Part shown: piece by piece, positions 52,756 to 61,867 of the stretch
Layout of the letters: every line of letters begins with the position of its first letter
Position numbering within the stretch: the stretch's first letter is position 1
Assembly (NCBI GenBank): GCA_020632635.1
Contig: JACKFE010000006.1
Location: forward strand, 1 to 64,000
Source of the DNA: Nitrospiraceae bacterium
GTDB taxonomy: Bacteria > Nitrospirota > Nitrospiria > Nitrospirales > UBA8639
DNA length: 64,000 bases
Direction: 5' to 3'
Translations under genes and position numbers: made by a program
Notes under the pieces: model-generated
Database searches by the model: none
Told to the model about the DNA's origin: nothing
Seen by the model: only the letters and a program-made list of their open reading frames with translations

Positions 52756-53490
52756 ATGCCAACTGTTTTGAGCCTAACCGACATACGGGATCGCCTCAAT
52801 CGATCCAAATCGATCACGGTTCTGACCGGTGCAGGCATTTCAGCCGACAGCGGTGTACCGACTTTCCGAGGACCAGAAGGCCTTTGGAAAAATTTTCGCC
52901 CGGAAGAGTTGGCCTCCCCTGAAGCCTTTGCCCGCAACCCCAAACTTGTTTGGGAATGGTACGACTGGCGACGAAATCTTCTATCGACCAAATCCCCTAA
53001 TCCCGCGCATATAACCTTAGCCACCTTTGAGAAACACGTTGAAAATTTTTGGCTCATCACGCAAAACGTAGATGGCCTCCATGCGACAGCAGGATCAAGA
53101 AAACTCTCGGAAATTCATGGCAATATCTGGAAAGTCCGATGTACGGCATGTGGACGAATTTCCCAAAATCATGATGTCCCGATCATCTATCCCCCTACGT
53201 GTAAAAGCTGTGGGGGACTTCTCAGGCCACATATTGTCTGGTTTGGAGAATCACTGGCACCAGAAGATTTGGATGCCAGTTACACCGCTCTCCAGACATG
53301 CGAGATCCTGTTGATTATTGGCACTTCCGGCGTAGTCTATCCGGCAGCTTCCTTTGCACCTATTGCCAAAAACCAGGGAGCCTTAGTGGTTGAAGTGAAT
53401 CTCGACCCGACTCCTCACTCTTCGATCATAGATGTATCATTTCAGGGTCGCGCTAAGGACGTAGTTCCCCTTCTGCTTTCCGAGGGATAA
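52756..53490 (+). CDS. cobB: NAD-dependent protein deacylase (sirtuin)
   Basis: 244 residues of the Sir2 family. GAGISADSGVPTFRGPEGLW binds NAD, TQNVDGLH and the catalytic His in EIHGNIWKVRC follow, and four Cys (CTACG, CKSCG) bind zinc. The Tyr and Arg of YDWRR mark the class III (desuccinylase/demalonylase-capable) type. It removes acyl groups from Lys. There is no clear ribosome site before the ATG. The next plus-strand genes form the sulfur-relay operon. Confidence 0.93.
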   Translation: MPTVLSLTDIRDRLNRSKSITVLTGAGISADSGVPTFRGPEGLWKNFRPEELASPEAFARNPKLVWEWYDWRRNLLSTKSPNPAHITLATFEKHVENFWLITQNVDGLHATAGSRKLSEIHGNIWKVRCTACGRISQNHDVPIIYPPTCKSCGGLLRPHIVWFGESLAPEDLDASYTALQTCEILLIIGTSGVVYPAASFAPIAKNQGALVVEVNLDPTPHSSIIDVSFQGRAKDVVPLLLSEG

Positions 53491-53582
53491 CACTTCATCC
53501 AGACACATTTCTTGACTCCCCTAATAGTGGTTTGTTACGTTTTTTTGTTTAGGGATTCTCAGCACTTACGTGGGAGCAAGGC

Positions 53583-53783
53583 ATGCAATTAACCATAAAC
53601 GGAAAAATAGAAAATCTTGAGGTTTCGACCATTTCTGATATTTTAAAAGCCAAAGATATCGACCCTCAGCTCGTGGCCGTAGAACTCAACACTCAGATGA
53701 TCGACACAGAACAATTAGGGGCCACCTCGGTGAAAGACGGGGACAAATTGGAATTCTTGTTTTTCATGGGTGGTGGACGATGA
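53583..53783 (+). CDS. ThiS/MoaD-type sulfur carrier with extended tail
   Basis: 66 residues, ubiquitin-like fold (MQLTINGKIENLEV, VAVELNTQMI, LEFLFFMGGGR). Sulfur carriers end in Gly-Gly, which is adenylylated and thiocarboxylated. Here the tail is GGGR, so one or two residues must be removed first; a JAMM protease is encoded at the end of this operon. It may supply sulfur for thiazole or cysteine synthesis. The downstream cysteine synthase gene overlaps the stop. Start ATG with GGGAGC upstream. Confidence 0.85.
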   Translation: MQLTINGKIENLEVSTISDILKAKDIDPQLVAVELNTQMIDTEQLGATSVKDGDKLEFLFFMGGGR

Positions 53784-54709
53784 GTGCCCAATTTTTGCCC
53801 TGCATAACCGCCGGCATTGGAAATACCCCTTTGGTTCGGCTAAACCGCCTCTCCCCGGAGGGTGGGGCCACAATTTACGGAAAAGCGGAATTTTATAATC
53901 CTGGCGGAAGCGTCAAAGACCGGATCTGCCTTAATATGATTGATGAGGCCGAAAAACAGGGAAAGCTCAAGCCAGGGGGTACGATCGTTGAGCCAACCAG
54001 CGGAAATACAGGCATTGGGTTGGCACTTGTCGCAGCAGTTCGTGGATATAAATTAATCCTCGTTATGCCCGAAGGCATGAGTCTGGAGCGAGCGAGTTTA
54101 TTATCCTCTTATGGAGCCCAATTGGTACTGACCCCTGCGCGTGAAGGGATGCGCGGTTCCATTAAAGAAGCTGAAAGCATTTTGAGCCAAAACCCTGAGT
54201 ATTTCATGCCGAATCAATTTTCCAACGCTGCTAATCCGGCGATGCACAGGAAAACCACGGCCTTGGAAATTCTTGAGGCCCTCAATGGCCAAGTGGATGC
54301 CTTTGTGGCTGCCGTAGGCACAGGCGGAACCATTACTGGATGTGGAGAAGTATTCAAGGAAAGAAATTCAGCGGCCAAAGTGGTCGCGGTGGAACCCGCC
54401 GGCTCTCCGGTCCTAACAGGAGGAGAACCAGGCCCTCATAAAATCCAGGGGATCGGCGCGGGATTTATACCAAAGGTATTGAATCGCTCCTTATTGGATC
54501 AGGTGCTCACCGTAACCGACGAAGAAGCCTATCAAACCACCAAGCAACTCGCTAAAAAAGAGGGATTGCTTGTCGGGATTTCCGCTGGAGCCAATGTGTT
54601 TGCCGCTCAAAAGGTCGCTGAGGCCATGGGACCAGGGAAAAATGTGGTCACCGTGCTATGCGACACCGGTGAACGCTACCTCAGTATGGAAAAATATTTT
54701 AATATTTAA
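53780..54709 (+). CDS. Cysteine synthase family PLP enzyme (CysM-like)
   Basis: 309 residues. GNTPLVRLNRLSP, YNPGGSVKDRICLNMI (PLP Lys), VEPTSGNTGIGLALVAA and VGTGGTITGCGEV (phosphate loop) are the OAS sulfhydrylase landmarks. In M. tuberculosis a CysM of this kind takes sulfur from the CysO thiocarboxylate rather than sulfide. The linkage here to two sulfur carriers, MoeB-like activators and a JAMM protease suggests the same route. It overlaps the carrier gene by 4 bp (ATGA). Confidence 0.9.
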   Translation: MSAQFLPCITAGIGNTPLVRLNRLSPEGGATIYGKAEFYNPGGSVKDRICLNMIDEAEKQGKLKPGGTIVEPTSGNTGIGLALVAAVRGYKLILVMPEGMSLERASLLSSYGAQLVLTPAREGMRGSIKEAESILSQNPEYFMPNQFSNAANPAMHRKTTALEILEALNGQVDAFVAAVGTGGTITGCGEVFKERNSAAKVVAVEPAGSPVLTGGEPGPHKIQGIGAGFIPKVLNRSLLDQVLTVTDEEAYQTTKQLAKKEGLLVGISAGANVFAAQKVAEAMGPGKNVVTVLCDTGERYLSMEKYFNI

Positions 54710-54768
54710 TGGACATTTTTCCGAGAAACCTACTCCCCCCCTTTTGTTAAGAGGATCGAAGAAGATTC

Positions 54769-55584
54769 ATGAGTTTTACCGAAGAACAAATTACACGCTA
54801 TAGTCGGCACATTCTGCTGCCAGAAGTCGGTGGCAAGGGACAAAAAAAATTATCCCAAGCCAAGGTTTTCATTGTAGGTGCGGGGGGCTTGGGCTGTCCC
54901 GTGGCCTATTACCTAGCCGCCGCAGGCATCGGCACAATTGGATTAATCGATAGCGATGTCGTAGACCTTTCGAACCTCCAACGGCAGGTCCTGCATCATA
55001 CCCCAGATGTGGGCCGCTCCAAGGTGCAGTCTGCCAAGGAAAAAATCTTGGCCTTGAATCCCGACGTTAATGTCCAAACTCATGAAGGCCGATTCACTTC
55101 GGAAAATGCCCGCGAGTTAATCCGCAATTATGATGTGATCATTGACGGGGTGGATAATTTTCCCGCTAAATTCCTGATCAATGATGTTTGCATCATGGAA
55201 AGGAAGCCACTTATCCATGGCGGTATCCTCCGATTCGAAGGCCGGGTCTTTACGATCAAGCCCCACGAATCGGCCTGTTACCGGTGCATCTTTAAAAACC
55301 CGCCTCCTCCCGGGGTGGTTCCCACGTGCCAAGAAGCCGGGATCATTGGCGTGGTGGCCGGGATTATCGGTACAGTACAAGCAACTGAAGCCATTAAATT
55401 AATATTAAATATTGGCCGGCCCTTGACTGACCGGATCTTGGATTTTGACGCCCGCACGACCACATTTCGAGAAATTCGCGTCAAACGAAATCCGAATTGT
55501 CAGCTCTGCGGAATTCAGCCCAGCATCACAGAGTTGATTGATTATGAACAAGGAGAGGCCTGCGCCTTAACCCGACCAAACTAG
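54769..55584 (+). CDS. MoeB/ThiF-type sulfur carrier adenylyltransferase (copy 1)
   Basis: 271 residues. QITRYSRHILLPEVGGKGQ at the N-terminus, the nucleotide site VFIVGAGGLGCPVAYYLAA, the Arg/Asp catalytic region DVVDLSNLQRQVLH, and zinc pairs CYRC and CQLC are E1-like enzyme features. It adenylylates the Gly-Gly end of ThiS/MoaD/CysO-type carriers. There is no rhodanese domain, so another sulfur donor is needed. GAGG lies upstream. A close paralogue is in the same operon (57400-58203). Confidence 0.92.
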   Translation: MSFTEEQITRYSRHILLPEVGGKGQKKLSQAKVFIVGAGGLGCPVAYYLAAAGIGTIGLIDSDVVDLSNLQRQVLHHTPDVGRSKVQSAKEKILALNPDVNVQTHEGRFTSENARELIRNYDVIIDGVDNFPAKFLINDVCIMERKPLIHGGILRFEGRVFTIKPHESACYRCIFKNPPPPGVVPTCQEAGIIGVVAGIIGTVQATEAIKLILNIGRPLTDRILDFDARTTTFREIRVKRNPNCQLCGIQPSITELIDYEQGEACALTRPN

Positions 55585-55633
55585 TGGACCGCAACAAAAG
55601 AGCCTGCGCATTACGAGAAGAGGACAACGGATT

Positions 55634-56875
55634 ATGACAAAGAAAATGCAATCATTGGTCTGCCGGGAATGCGGGAAAGAGTACCCCACCCAAGATATTC
55701 ATGTATGCGAACTGTGCTTCGGTCCTCTGGAAGTCAAATATGACTATACCGCCATTAAACAGGTAATGACCAAAGAGAAAATTCTGTCTGGACCTCCCAG
55801 CCTCTGGCGTTACGCCGATCTGCTTCCCGTTGAAGGCACAAATTATGTGGGGCTGCACGCAGGGTATACCCCCCTCGTTCATGCCAAAAATCTCGGGCAC
55901 TTTCTCGGCCTGGATCATTTATATATAAAAAACGACTGCGTTAACCATCCGACCTTGTCCTTTAAGGACCGAGTCGTAGCTGTAGCAATGACTCGCGCGC
56001 GGGAATTAGGGTTTGAAACCGTTGCATGCGCCTCCACTGGGAATTTGGCTAACTCCGTGTCCGCCCATGCGGCCTCTGCCGGTATGGCCTGTTACGTTTT
56101 TATTCCTGGCGATTTGGAGGCCGCCAAAGTGTTGGGCAATCTCATCTATAAACCCAATGTCGTGGAGATTGAGGGGAACTATGATGATGTAAACCGGCTG
56201 TGCAGCGAAATTGCCGGAGAGCGTCGATGGGCCTTTGTGAATATCAACATTCGTCCTTATTATGCGGAAGGCTCAAAAACCTTGGCCTTTGAGACGGTTG
56301 AACAACTGGGCTGGAGAGCTCCGGACCAAGTGGTCGTCCCAATGGCCTCAGGGTCCCTCCTGACAAAAATCTGGAAAGGACTCAAAGAGTTTGAAAAAAT
56401 TGGGTTGGTGGATTCCGTCCCGACCAAAGTCAATGGTGCCCAGGCCGAAGGTTGTTCTCCCATTGCCACCGCCCACTTGAATGGCCGTGATTTTTTTAAG
56501 CCGGTCAAACCAAAGACGATTGCCAAATCACTCGCTATCGGCAATCCAGCCGACGGATATTATGCCCTCAAGGCCACGGCGGAAACCCAAGGCGCCATGG
56601 ATATGGTTACGGATGAAGAAATCGTTGAGAGCATCAAGCTTTTAGCCCAGACGGAAGGGATCTTTGCCGAAACCGCCGGAGGCGTGACCATCGGCGTTTT
56701 ACAGAAATTGGTCAAGAAAGGCCATATTAAACGCAATGATGTTACCGTGGCCTATATCACCGGGAATGGACTCAAAACCCAAGAGGCCGTAGTAGATGCC
56801 GTGGGGCGTCCCTTCCGCATTCAACCCCATCTCAGTCATTTCACCAAGACCTTTGGCATAGAGGAGCAGGCATGA
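55634..56875 (+). CDS. thrC: Threonine synthase
   Basis: 413 residues, PLP-dependent; converts O-phosphohomoserine to threonine. An N-terminal zinc ribbon is present (CRECGKEYPTQDIHVCELC). PTLSFKDRVVAVAMTRA carries the PLP Lys, and ACASTGNLANSVSAHAA and GAQAEGCSPIA follow. O-phosphohomoserine is also the substrate of some sulfur-relay methionine routes, so position in this operon may be meaningful. Its stop overlaps the CysO-like gene. Confidence 0.93.
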   Translation: MTKKMQSLVCRECGKEYPTQDIHVCELCFGPLEVKYDYTAIKQVMTKEKILSGPPSLWRYADLLPVEGTNYVGLHAGYTPLVHAKNLGHFLGLDHLYIKNDCVNHPTLSFKDRVVAVAMTRARELGFETVACASTGNLANSVSAHAASAGMACYVFIPGDLEAAKVLGNLIYKPNVVEIEGNYDDVNRLCSEIAGERRWAFVNINIRPYYAEGSKTLAFETVEQLGWRAPDQVVVPMASGSLLTKIWKGLKEFEKIGLVDSVPTKVNGAQAEGCSPIATAHLNGRDFFKPVKPKTIAKSLAIGNPADGYYALKATAETQGAMDMVTDEEIVESIKLLAQTEGIFAETAGGVTIGVLQKLVKKGHIKRNDVTVAYITGNGLKTQEAVVDAVGRPFRIQPHLSHFTKTFGIEEQA

Positions 56876-57147
56876 TCACAGTTCGCATTCCAACTCCGTT
56901 GCGGCCTATGACTGGCGGCAAAAGCGAAGTGGAAATTCAAAGTTCAAGCATCGCAGACATGATTGAAAACCTCGGAACCACCTATCCTGGCATTAAGGAA
57001 CGCTTGTATGATGAACAGGGAGAGGTCCGTCGCTTCATTAATATTTACGTCAATGAAGAAGATATTCGATTTCTGACTGGGAAGGATACACCGCTGAAAG
57101 ATGGAGACGAAGTTTCCATCATTCCAGCGATTGCAGGAGGCAAGTAA
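56872..57147 (+). CDS. CysO-like sulfur carrier protein with extra C-terminal Lys
   Basis: 91 residues. VRIPTPLRPMTGGKSEVEIQ, YPGIKERLYDEQGEVRRFI, NIYVNEEDIRFLTGKDTPL and IIPAIAGGK closely follow the actinobacterial CysO pattern. CysO normally ends with Gly-Gly; here a Lys follows, so maturation by the JAMM protease is predicted. Its thiocarboxylate would react on CysM to form a cysteine adduct. It overlaps the thrC stop (ATGA). Confidence 0.9.
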   Translation: MITVRIPTPLRPMTGGKSEVEIQSSSIADMIENLGTTYPGIKERLYDEQGEVRRFINIYVNEEDIRFLTGKDTPLKDGDEVSIIPAIAGGK

Positions 57148-57387
57148 ATGGCTCGACTACGTTTTCACATTCGCTATCCTGAAGAAAAAATCCCTGAACC
57201 CATTTTGTATGAAATCGGCCAGGAATATCAGGTCGTCCCCAGTATCCGCCGGGCGGATGTCCGAGAAACCACCGGATGGATGGATGTGGAATTCACCGGA
57301 GAAGCTGATGAAATTGACAAGGCGATTCAAGGCCTTCGAACCAAAGGCTGTATTGTAGACCCTATCGAATTGAATGTCGTGGAATAA
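57148..57387 (+). CDS. NIL-domain protein
   Basis: 79 residues; almost entirely a NIL domain: LRFHIRYPEEKIPEPILYEI, TGWMDVEFTGEADEIDKAI. NIL domains occur in MetN methionine transporters and in NIL-ferredoxin proteins linked to homocysteine synthesis. No ferredoxin part is present here. It starts at the nucleotide after the CysO-like stop, so it belongs to the same operon. A role in methionine or cysteine metabolism is inferred from position. Confidence 0.85.
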   Translation: MARLRFHIRYPEEKIPEPILYEIGQEYQVVPSIRRADVRETTGWMDVEFTGEADEIDKAIQGLRTKGCIVDPIELNVVE

Positions 57388-57399
57388 TCGAGGACATCC

Positions 57400-58203
57400 A
57401 TGGAATTTACTGACGCCCAAATCAATCGGTACAGCCGCCAAATTATTCTTTCCGAAGTCGGAGGAAAGGGCCAAAAAAAACTCCGAGATGCCAACGTCCT
57501 GGTGATTGGAGCGGGCGGACTGGGATCCCCTGCGGCACTATATCTAGCCGCAGCCGGAATCGGCACGCTGGGCTTAGCCGATGGGGATGTGGTGGATTTG
57601 TCGAATTTGCAACGACAAATTCTACATACCACTGACCGGATCGGAACACCAAAGGTTGAATCCGGCAGACAAACCCTAACGGCCCTTAACCCAGAAATTA
57701 TGCTAAATTTGTACCCAGAACATGTCAGTGCCGACAATCTTCCTGGATTGCTTGACGGCTATGACATTGTCCTTGACGGATCCGATAATTTTTCAACACG
57801 ATTTTTAGTCAATGATGCCTGTTTTTTTGCAAAAAAAACGCTGATCTCCGGAAGCATTTTTCGTTTCGAGGGCCAGCTGGCCACGATTAAACCCCACGAA
57901 GGCTATCCGTGCTATCGCTGTCTGTATCCCGAGCCCCCCCCGGCAGGCCTGGTTCCAAATTGCCAGGAGGCTGGCGTCTTAGGGGTTCTGGCTGGAACCA
58001 TCGGAGTCCTTCAAGCCAACGAAGCTATTAAAGAAATTTTAGGACTGGGGGAAACCTTAGCCAAGCATTTGCTATTATATGACGCGTTGGATATGACTTT
58101 TAGAAAAGTCGGCCGACCCAAAGCCGCAGATTGCCCACTTTGCGGCCCTCAACCGTCTATAACTGGATTGGGCGGTAATTACGAAGTCTCCTGTAGCCTC
58201 TAG
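57400..58203 (+). CDS. MoeB/ThiF-type sulfur carrier adenylyltransferase (copy 2)
   Basis: 267 residues. It has the same landmarks as copy 1: INRYSRQIILSEVGGKGQ, VLVIGAGGLGSPAALYLAA, DVVDLSNLQRQILH, CYRC and CPLC, without a rhodanese domain. This is the better candidate for activating the CysO-like carrier, being just downstream of it (compare MoeZ in M. tuberculosis, which has a rhodanese domain). The two copies probably arose by duplication within the operon and may divide the two carriers between them. Confidence 0.92.
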   Translation: MEFTDAQINRYSRQIILSEVGGKGQKKLRDANVLVIGAGGLGSPAALYLAAAGIGTLGLADGDVVDLSNLQRQILHTTDRIGTPKVESGRQTLTALNPEIMLNLYPEHVSADNLPGLLDGYDIVLDGSDNFSTRFLVNDACFFAKKTLISGSIFRFEGQLATIKPHEGYPCYRCLYPEPPPAGLVPNCQEAGVLGVLAGTIGVLQANEAIKEILGLGETLAKHLLLYDALDMTFRKVGRPKAADCPLCGPQPSITGLGGNYEVSCSL

Positions 58204-58222
58204 CCTGGGTTCCCATTTTCCT

Positions 58223-58732
58223 ATGCTGGTTATCCCCCAGGCGATTCTCGACAATATGGTAGACCACGCCAGAGAACTGGCCCCCCACGAATGCTGCGGG
58301 ATTTTATCCGGCAAAGATCAAGTCATTGACGAATGTTATCGGATTACGAATATCCTTGCGACCATGAGCGAGGCTGATTTGAGCCGATTCGAGGGAGCCA
58401 AGCTCTCGGATCTTCAACGTTTGTCTCCGGAAGAACGAGCCGATATCGCCTTTCAAATGGATGCCAAAGAAATGGCCTTGACTCAACGAGACATTCGCTC
58501 AAAGGGGCTTGACTTATTGGCTTTTTACCACTCCCATACAGCCAGTCCCGCGCGCCCTTCACAAACCGATATTGCCATTGCTATGGAATTTGAATCCTAT
58601 CGCAGTAAACTCAACCTGCCAGAACCCTTTCATCTTATCGTTTCTCTCCAAAATTCTCATCTTCCGGTCATCCGAGCGTTTCGTATCCAACAATCCCATG
58701 CCATAGAAATTTCAATCAACCCTCTCAATTAG
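58223..58732 (+). CDS. JAMM/MPN metalloprotease (Mec-like)
   Basis: 169 residues. The zinc site is HSHTASPARPSQTD, the full H-x-H-x7-S-x2-D JAMM signature, with the catalytic Glu earlier in the domain (HECCGILSGKD). In M. tuberculosis Mec releases cysteine from the CysO-Cys adduct, and QbsD-type relatives trim residues after Gly-Gly. Both activities would be useful here because each carrier has an extended tail. Last gene of the sulfur-relay operon. Confidence 0.9.
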   Translation: MLVIPQAILDNMVDHARELAPHECCGILSGKDQVIDECYRITNILATMSEADLSRFEGAKLSDLQRLSPEERADIAFQMDAKEMALTQRDIRSKGLDLLAFYHSHTASPARPSQTDIAIAMEFESYRSKLNLPEPFHLIVSLQNSHLPVIRAFRIQQSHAIEISINPLN

Positions 58733-58799
58733 TCAAAACATTGTCGTCCCCAAGACTTCCCGTTCACCCCATGGACTTTCCCCTATCTGACTTGCGATA

Positions 58800-59192
58800 A
58801 TGAAAAACTGTTTCAAAAATTTCATGAAGACTGCCCCCCTGTCACCCGCAAACTCTTTATTAGGTCTCCTGTTTGCCGTCATTCTCTTCAGTCTCTCCTG
58901 GAATCTCGGCTTTGCGGAAGCGACAAACCCTATCCAGGAATTTAATAGCCCCATTGTGAAACTAGAACCCGAAAAGGGATTCTTTCTGATCACGACCGAA
59001 GCGGGAATTTTATGGATTCAGGTCCAAGACCCCGTCAAAGAACACCTAAAAACATTGGAAGTCGGCGATGTCATCAATGTCATCGTGGAAGTTCGCCCGG
59101 ACAGTGCTCCACCAATACTGAAATCCTGGAAATTAGACCGAAGCGGATCCCCCTGTAAGATCTTTGACGGTAAAGCCTGCAGTAAGGGGTAA
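58800..59192 (+). CDS. Hypothetical exported protein
   Basis: 130 residues with a signal peptide (LLGLLFAVILFSLSWNLGFAEA). The mature part (VKLEPEKGFFLITTEAGILW, VGDVINVIVEVRP) is predicted beta-rich and contains two Cys near the end. No family is recognised. The role is not evident. Confidence 0.7.
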   Translation: MKNCFKNFMKTAPLSPANSLLGLLFAVILFSLSWNLGFAEATNPIQEFNSPIVKLEPEKGFFLITTEAGILWIQVQDPVKEHLKTLEVGDVINVIVEVRPDSAPPILKSWKLDRSGSPCKIFDGKACSKG

Positions 59193-59491
59193 GTCAGACA
59201 CTTTCGCTGTCAGGCTCCTCGTTCTTCATATTACCGATTATTTTTAGTTCTCTCTCTCTGCTTCATTGCAAAATCCACGGCCCCAGTCATTTGGGCATCT
59301 AAAACTCCGTCTCAAGAAAGATTGAGTTCTTTTTCCCTCCTCTAGGACTCCCCATACCACTCCACCACGACATCATTTTTCAGGCTACTGCCATGCGCAT
59401 AAATCCTCAATGTCATGTTTAATTGACATATATATTTTTTTATTTTACATTCACCTGTCGCCGACTCTGGACATTTCCCGTCACTTCATAA
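59193..59491. other. Intergenic region
   Basis: 299 bp with no gene. A weak hairpin CTCAA / TTGAG (about 59312-59327) is followed by a T-rich run and could be a terminator for the preceding gene. No clear promoter was recognised. Confidence 0.35.
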
Positions 59492-61027
59492 ATGCTATCA
59501 ACCAAGGTGAAGCGGAACACAAGAAAAGCCAATAAGCCAAATGTCATCTGGTTACTGGCATTCATTTTTCTCCAACTGACTCCTTGCTTTGCAGAGGAAC
59601 CATTTTTCCCTTTACCCTCATTCGTCAATGGAAATGGCTCGGATGATCCGGAGATCATGAATGATACTTTAAAAAAAACAGCAGTCCAGACCAGAAAACG
59701 CCGGATCGGCACAGCTGATGAGCGTCTTAGTCAACACAAGGAACATGAATGGGCCCGACATCTGAAAGCCCAATTACATTTGCCCGATTGGATAGATTTG
59801 GGAATCGAAAACCGTACCCGATTTGAATCCTATGACCACCCTTGGCGCACCAACCAGAAAATAGGGGCAGGACGAACCGATCCACAAATCGCACTACGCT
59901 CCAGGATACGGATTGAATTGGGAGGACAAAACCCTCTTCGCGTTCTCTTTGAAGGCCAAGACGCACGGGCATTTATGGACAACGACTCCGGGGATTTCCG
60001 CGACACCACAAGTGTCAATGAATGGGATATTCTTCAGCTCTTAGGATTGCTCACGACAGAGAATATCTTGGGGACAGGCCTGCGAACAGACTTCCATTTC
60101 GGACGCATGACGTTGGATTTCGGCAGGCGTCGATTCATTGCGCGCAACGACTTTCGAAATACCACGAATGCGTTTGACGGCTTTCATTGGCAAATTGGCC
60201 GAGACAAAATATGGCGGGTCAGAGCGTTTTTAGTAGAACCGGTCATTCGGGATGATGTAAGCCTCGACAAGCAAAATACGCATTCCCTGTTCTGGGGAAC
60301 CTACGCTGAGAGTGCGCTTACGCCTTGGTTCACGTGGAATGCCTACTATTTTGGCCTCAATGACCAGGCGTCATCAGTAGCGACCCAACGCACCTATTCC
60401 ACCTTCGGGGGAAGAATATATAAATCTCCTGCACACGGCGAATTGGATTATGAGGTAGAAAGCGCCTGGCAAATTGGAACTCGTGGAGTGACTGATCATT
60501 TCGCCCATTTCCAACACTTGGATATTGGGTTTACGTTCAATCTTCCATGGTCCCCTAGAATACTTTTTCATTATGATTATGCGAGCGGTGACCGTACCCC
60601 AACCGATAATACCGACCAGAGGTTTGATACATTATTCGGAGCCCGGAGATTTGAATACATGCCATCGGGCATCTTTGGCCCATTTTTCAGAACCAACCTG
60701 AATGGCGCGGGTTGGAGAATGATCCTGCAACCGGCCACTGAGTGGAAAATACAAGTGAAACAGCGATTCTGGTTTTTAGCCCAAAGCAAGGATAGCTTTG
60801 GCAGTTCCGGCTTACGGGACCCTACCGGCCACGCAGGAACGAACTTGGGGAGTGACGTGGAGTTTCGAGTGCAATGGATTATCAATCAGAATGTGGACTT
60901 TGATGTGGGATACGATCACTGGTTCAAGGGATCCTATTTTGACAAACTCCCTAGTTCCGCCGATCTCCCTCAAGGGGGACACAAAGATACAGATTACTTT
61001 TACCTTTCTATGAGAATCAGATTGTGA
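59492..61027 (+). CDS. Outer-membrane barrel of the alginate-export type
   Basis: 511 residues with a signal peptide (VIWLLAFIFLQLTPCFAEE). DWIDLGIENRTRFESYDHPWR, the following LRSRIRIELGG and VLFEGQDARAF, and FGRMTLDFGRRRFIARND match the alginate-export (AlgE-like) barrel family, as does the C-terminus YFYLSMRIRL. Barrels of this family take up or export polyanions. It lies immediately upstream of modA (ModA frame overlaps its end), so a role in passing molybdate or a related oxyanion across the outer membrane is possible but unproven. Confidence 0.8.
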   Translation: MLSTKVKRNTRKANKPNVIWLLAFIFLQLTPCFAEEPFFPLPSFVNGNGSDDPEIMNDTLKKTAVQTRKRRIGTADERLSQHKEHEWARHLKAQLHLPDWIDLGIENRTRFESYDHPWRTNQKIGAGRTDPQIALRSRIRIELGGQNPLRVLFEGQDARAFMDNDSGDFRDTTSVNEWDILQLLGLLTTENILGTGLRTDFHFGRMTLDFGRRRFIARNDFRNTTNAFDGFHWQIGRDKIWRVRAFLVEPVIRDDVSLDKQNTHSLFWGTYAESALTPWFTWNAYYFGLNDQASSVATQRTYSTFGGRIYKSPAHGELDYEVESAWQIGTRGVTDHFAHFQHLDIGFTFNLPWSPRILFHYDYASGDRTPTDNTDQRFDTLFGARRFEYMPSGIFGPFFRTNLNGAGWRMILQPATEWKIQVKQRFWFLAQSKDSFGSSGLRDPTGHAGTNLGSDVEFRVQWIINQNVDFDVGYDHWFKGSYFDKLPSSADLPQGGHKDTDYFYLSMRIRL

Positions 61028-61041
61028 CAGCAAGGAGACTT

Positions 61042-61851
61042 ATGCGTTATTTTGGGAGTAAACATGAAAAGACCAGTCATATACCCACCAGCATTGTTCT
61101 TATTTTCTGGTGGACCACCATCTTTCCCCTCCCTGTATGGGGTGAGGAAGTTCGAGTGGCATTGGCTTCAAATTTTCTGTCTACATTCGATGTCTTAAAA
61201 AAATCATTTGAACGCGAATCGGGACACACCACCATTGTCAGCCCAGGCGCATCAGGAAAACTCTATGCGCAGATTGTCCATGGCGCCCCGTTTGACGTGT
61301 TTTTCTCGGCAGACGCTTATCGCCCAACTCTATTGGAGGAAAACGGGTTAGCGGTCCTGGGTAGCCGATTTGCCTATGCGGTGGGACAATTGACTCTTTG
61401 GAGTCCAGCCCCTAACTTACTCCAAGACAATGGGCCCGAAGTATTGAGAGATGGGGCGTTTTCTCACTTGGCAATTGCCAACCCTAAAACCGCTCCATAC
61501 GGAAAAGCGGCTGAGCAGGTCCTTCGGGCATTAGGTGTTTGGAACATGATTCAGTCCAAATTGGTGCAAGGAGAAAATATTGGCCAGACATTACAATTTG
61601 TGGCGTCTCACAACGCTGAATTAGGATTTGTCGGGCTTTCCCAAGTCCTAGACCCTAAAATGAAGGAAAAAGGAAGTCGTTGGGATGTCCCTCCAACCAT
61701 GCATGAACCATTAACTCAGGATGTGGTTCTCCTCAAAACCGGAGAACATAATCCGGCGGCAAAGGCATTACTCATATTTCTCACAAGTCCAATTGCCCGA
61801 TCCATCATTGAACGTTATGGCTATCACTCAGCACAGCCGGTTGCTCCTTAA
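61042..61851 (+). CDS. modA: Molybdate ABC transporter substrate-binding protein
   Basis: 269 residues with a signal peptide (VLIFWWTTIFPLPVWGEE). VRVALASNFLSTFDVLKKSFE, TIVSPGASGKLYAQIVHGAPF, DVFFSADAYRPTLLEENGLA and IGQTLQFVASHNAELGFVG are ModA family landmarks. AAGGAG lies 4 nt before the ATG at 61042; the longer GTG start at 61024 is less likely. It binds molybdate or tungstate in the periplasm. First of modABC. Confidence 0.92.
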   Translation: MRYFGSKHEKTSHIPTSIVLIFWWTTIFPLPVWGEEVRVALASNFLSTFDVLKKSFERESGHTTIVSPGASGKLYAQIVHGAPFDVFFSADAYRPTLLEENGLAVLGSRFAYAVGQLTLWSPAPNLLQDNGPEVLRDGAFSHLAIANPKTAPYGKAAEQVLRALGVWNMIQSKLVQGENIGQTLQFVASHNAELGFVGLSQVLDPKMKEKGSRWDVPPTMHEPLTQDVVLLKTGEHNPAAKALLIFLTSPIARSIIERYGYHSAQPVAP

Positions 61852-61867
61852 ATAGGATGACTCCTCA

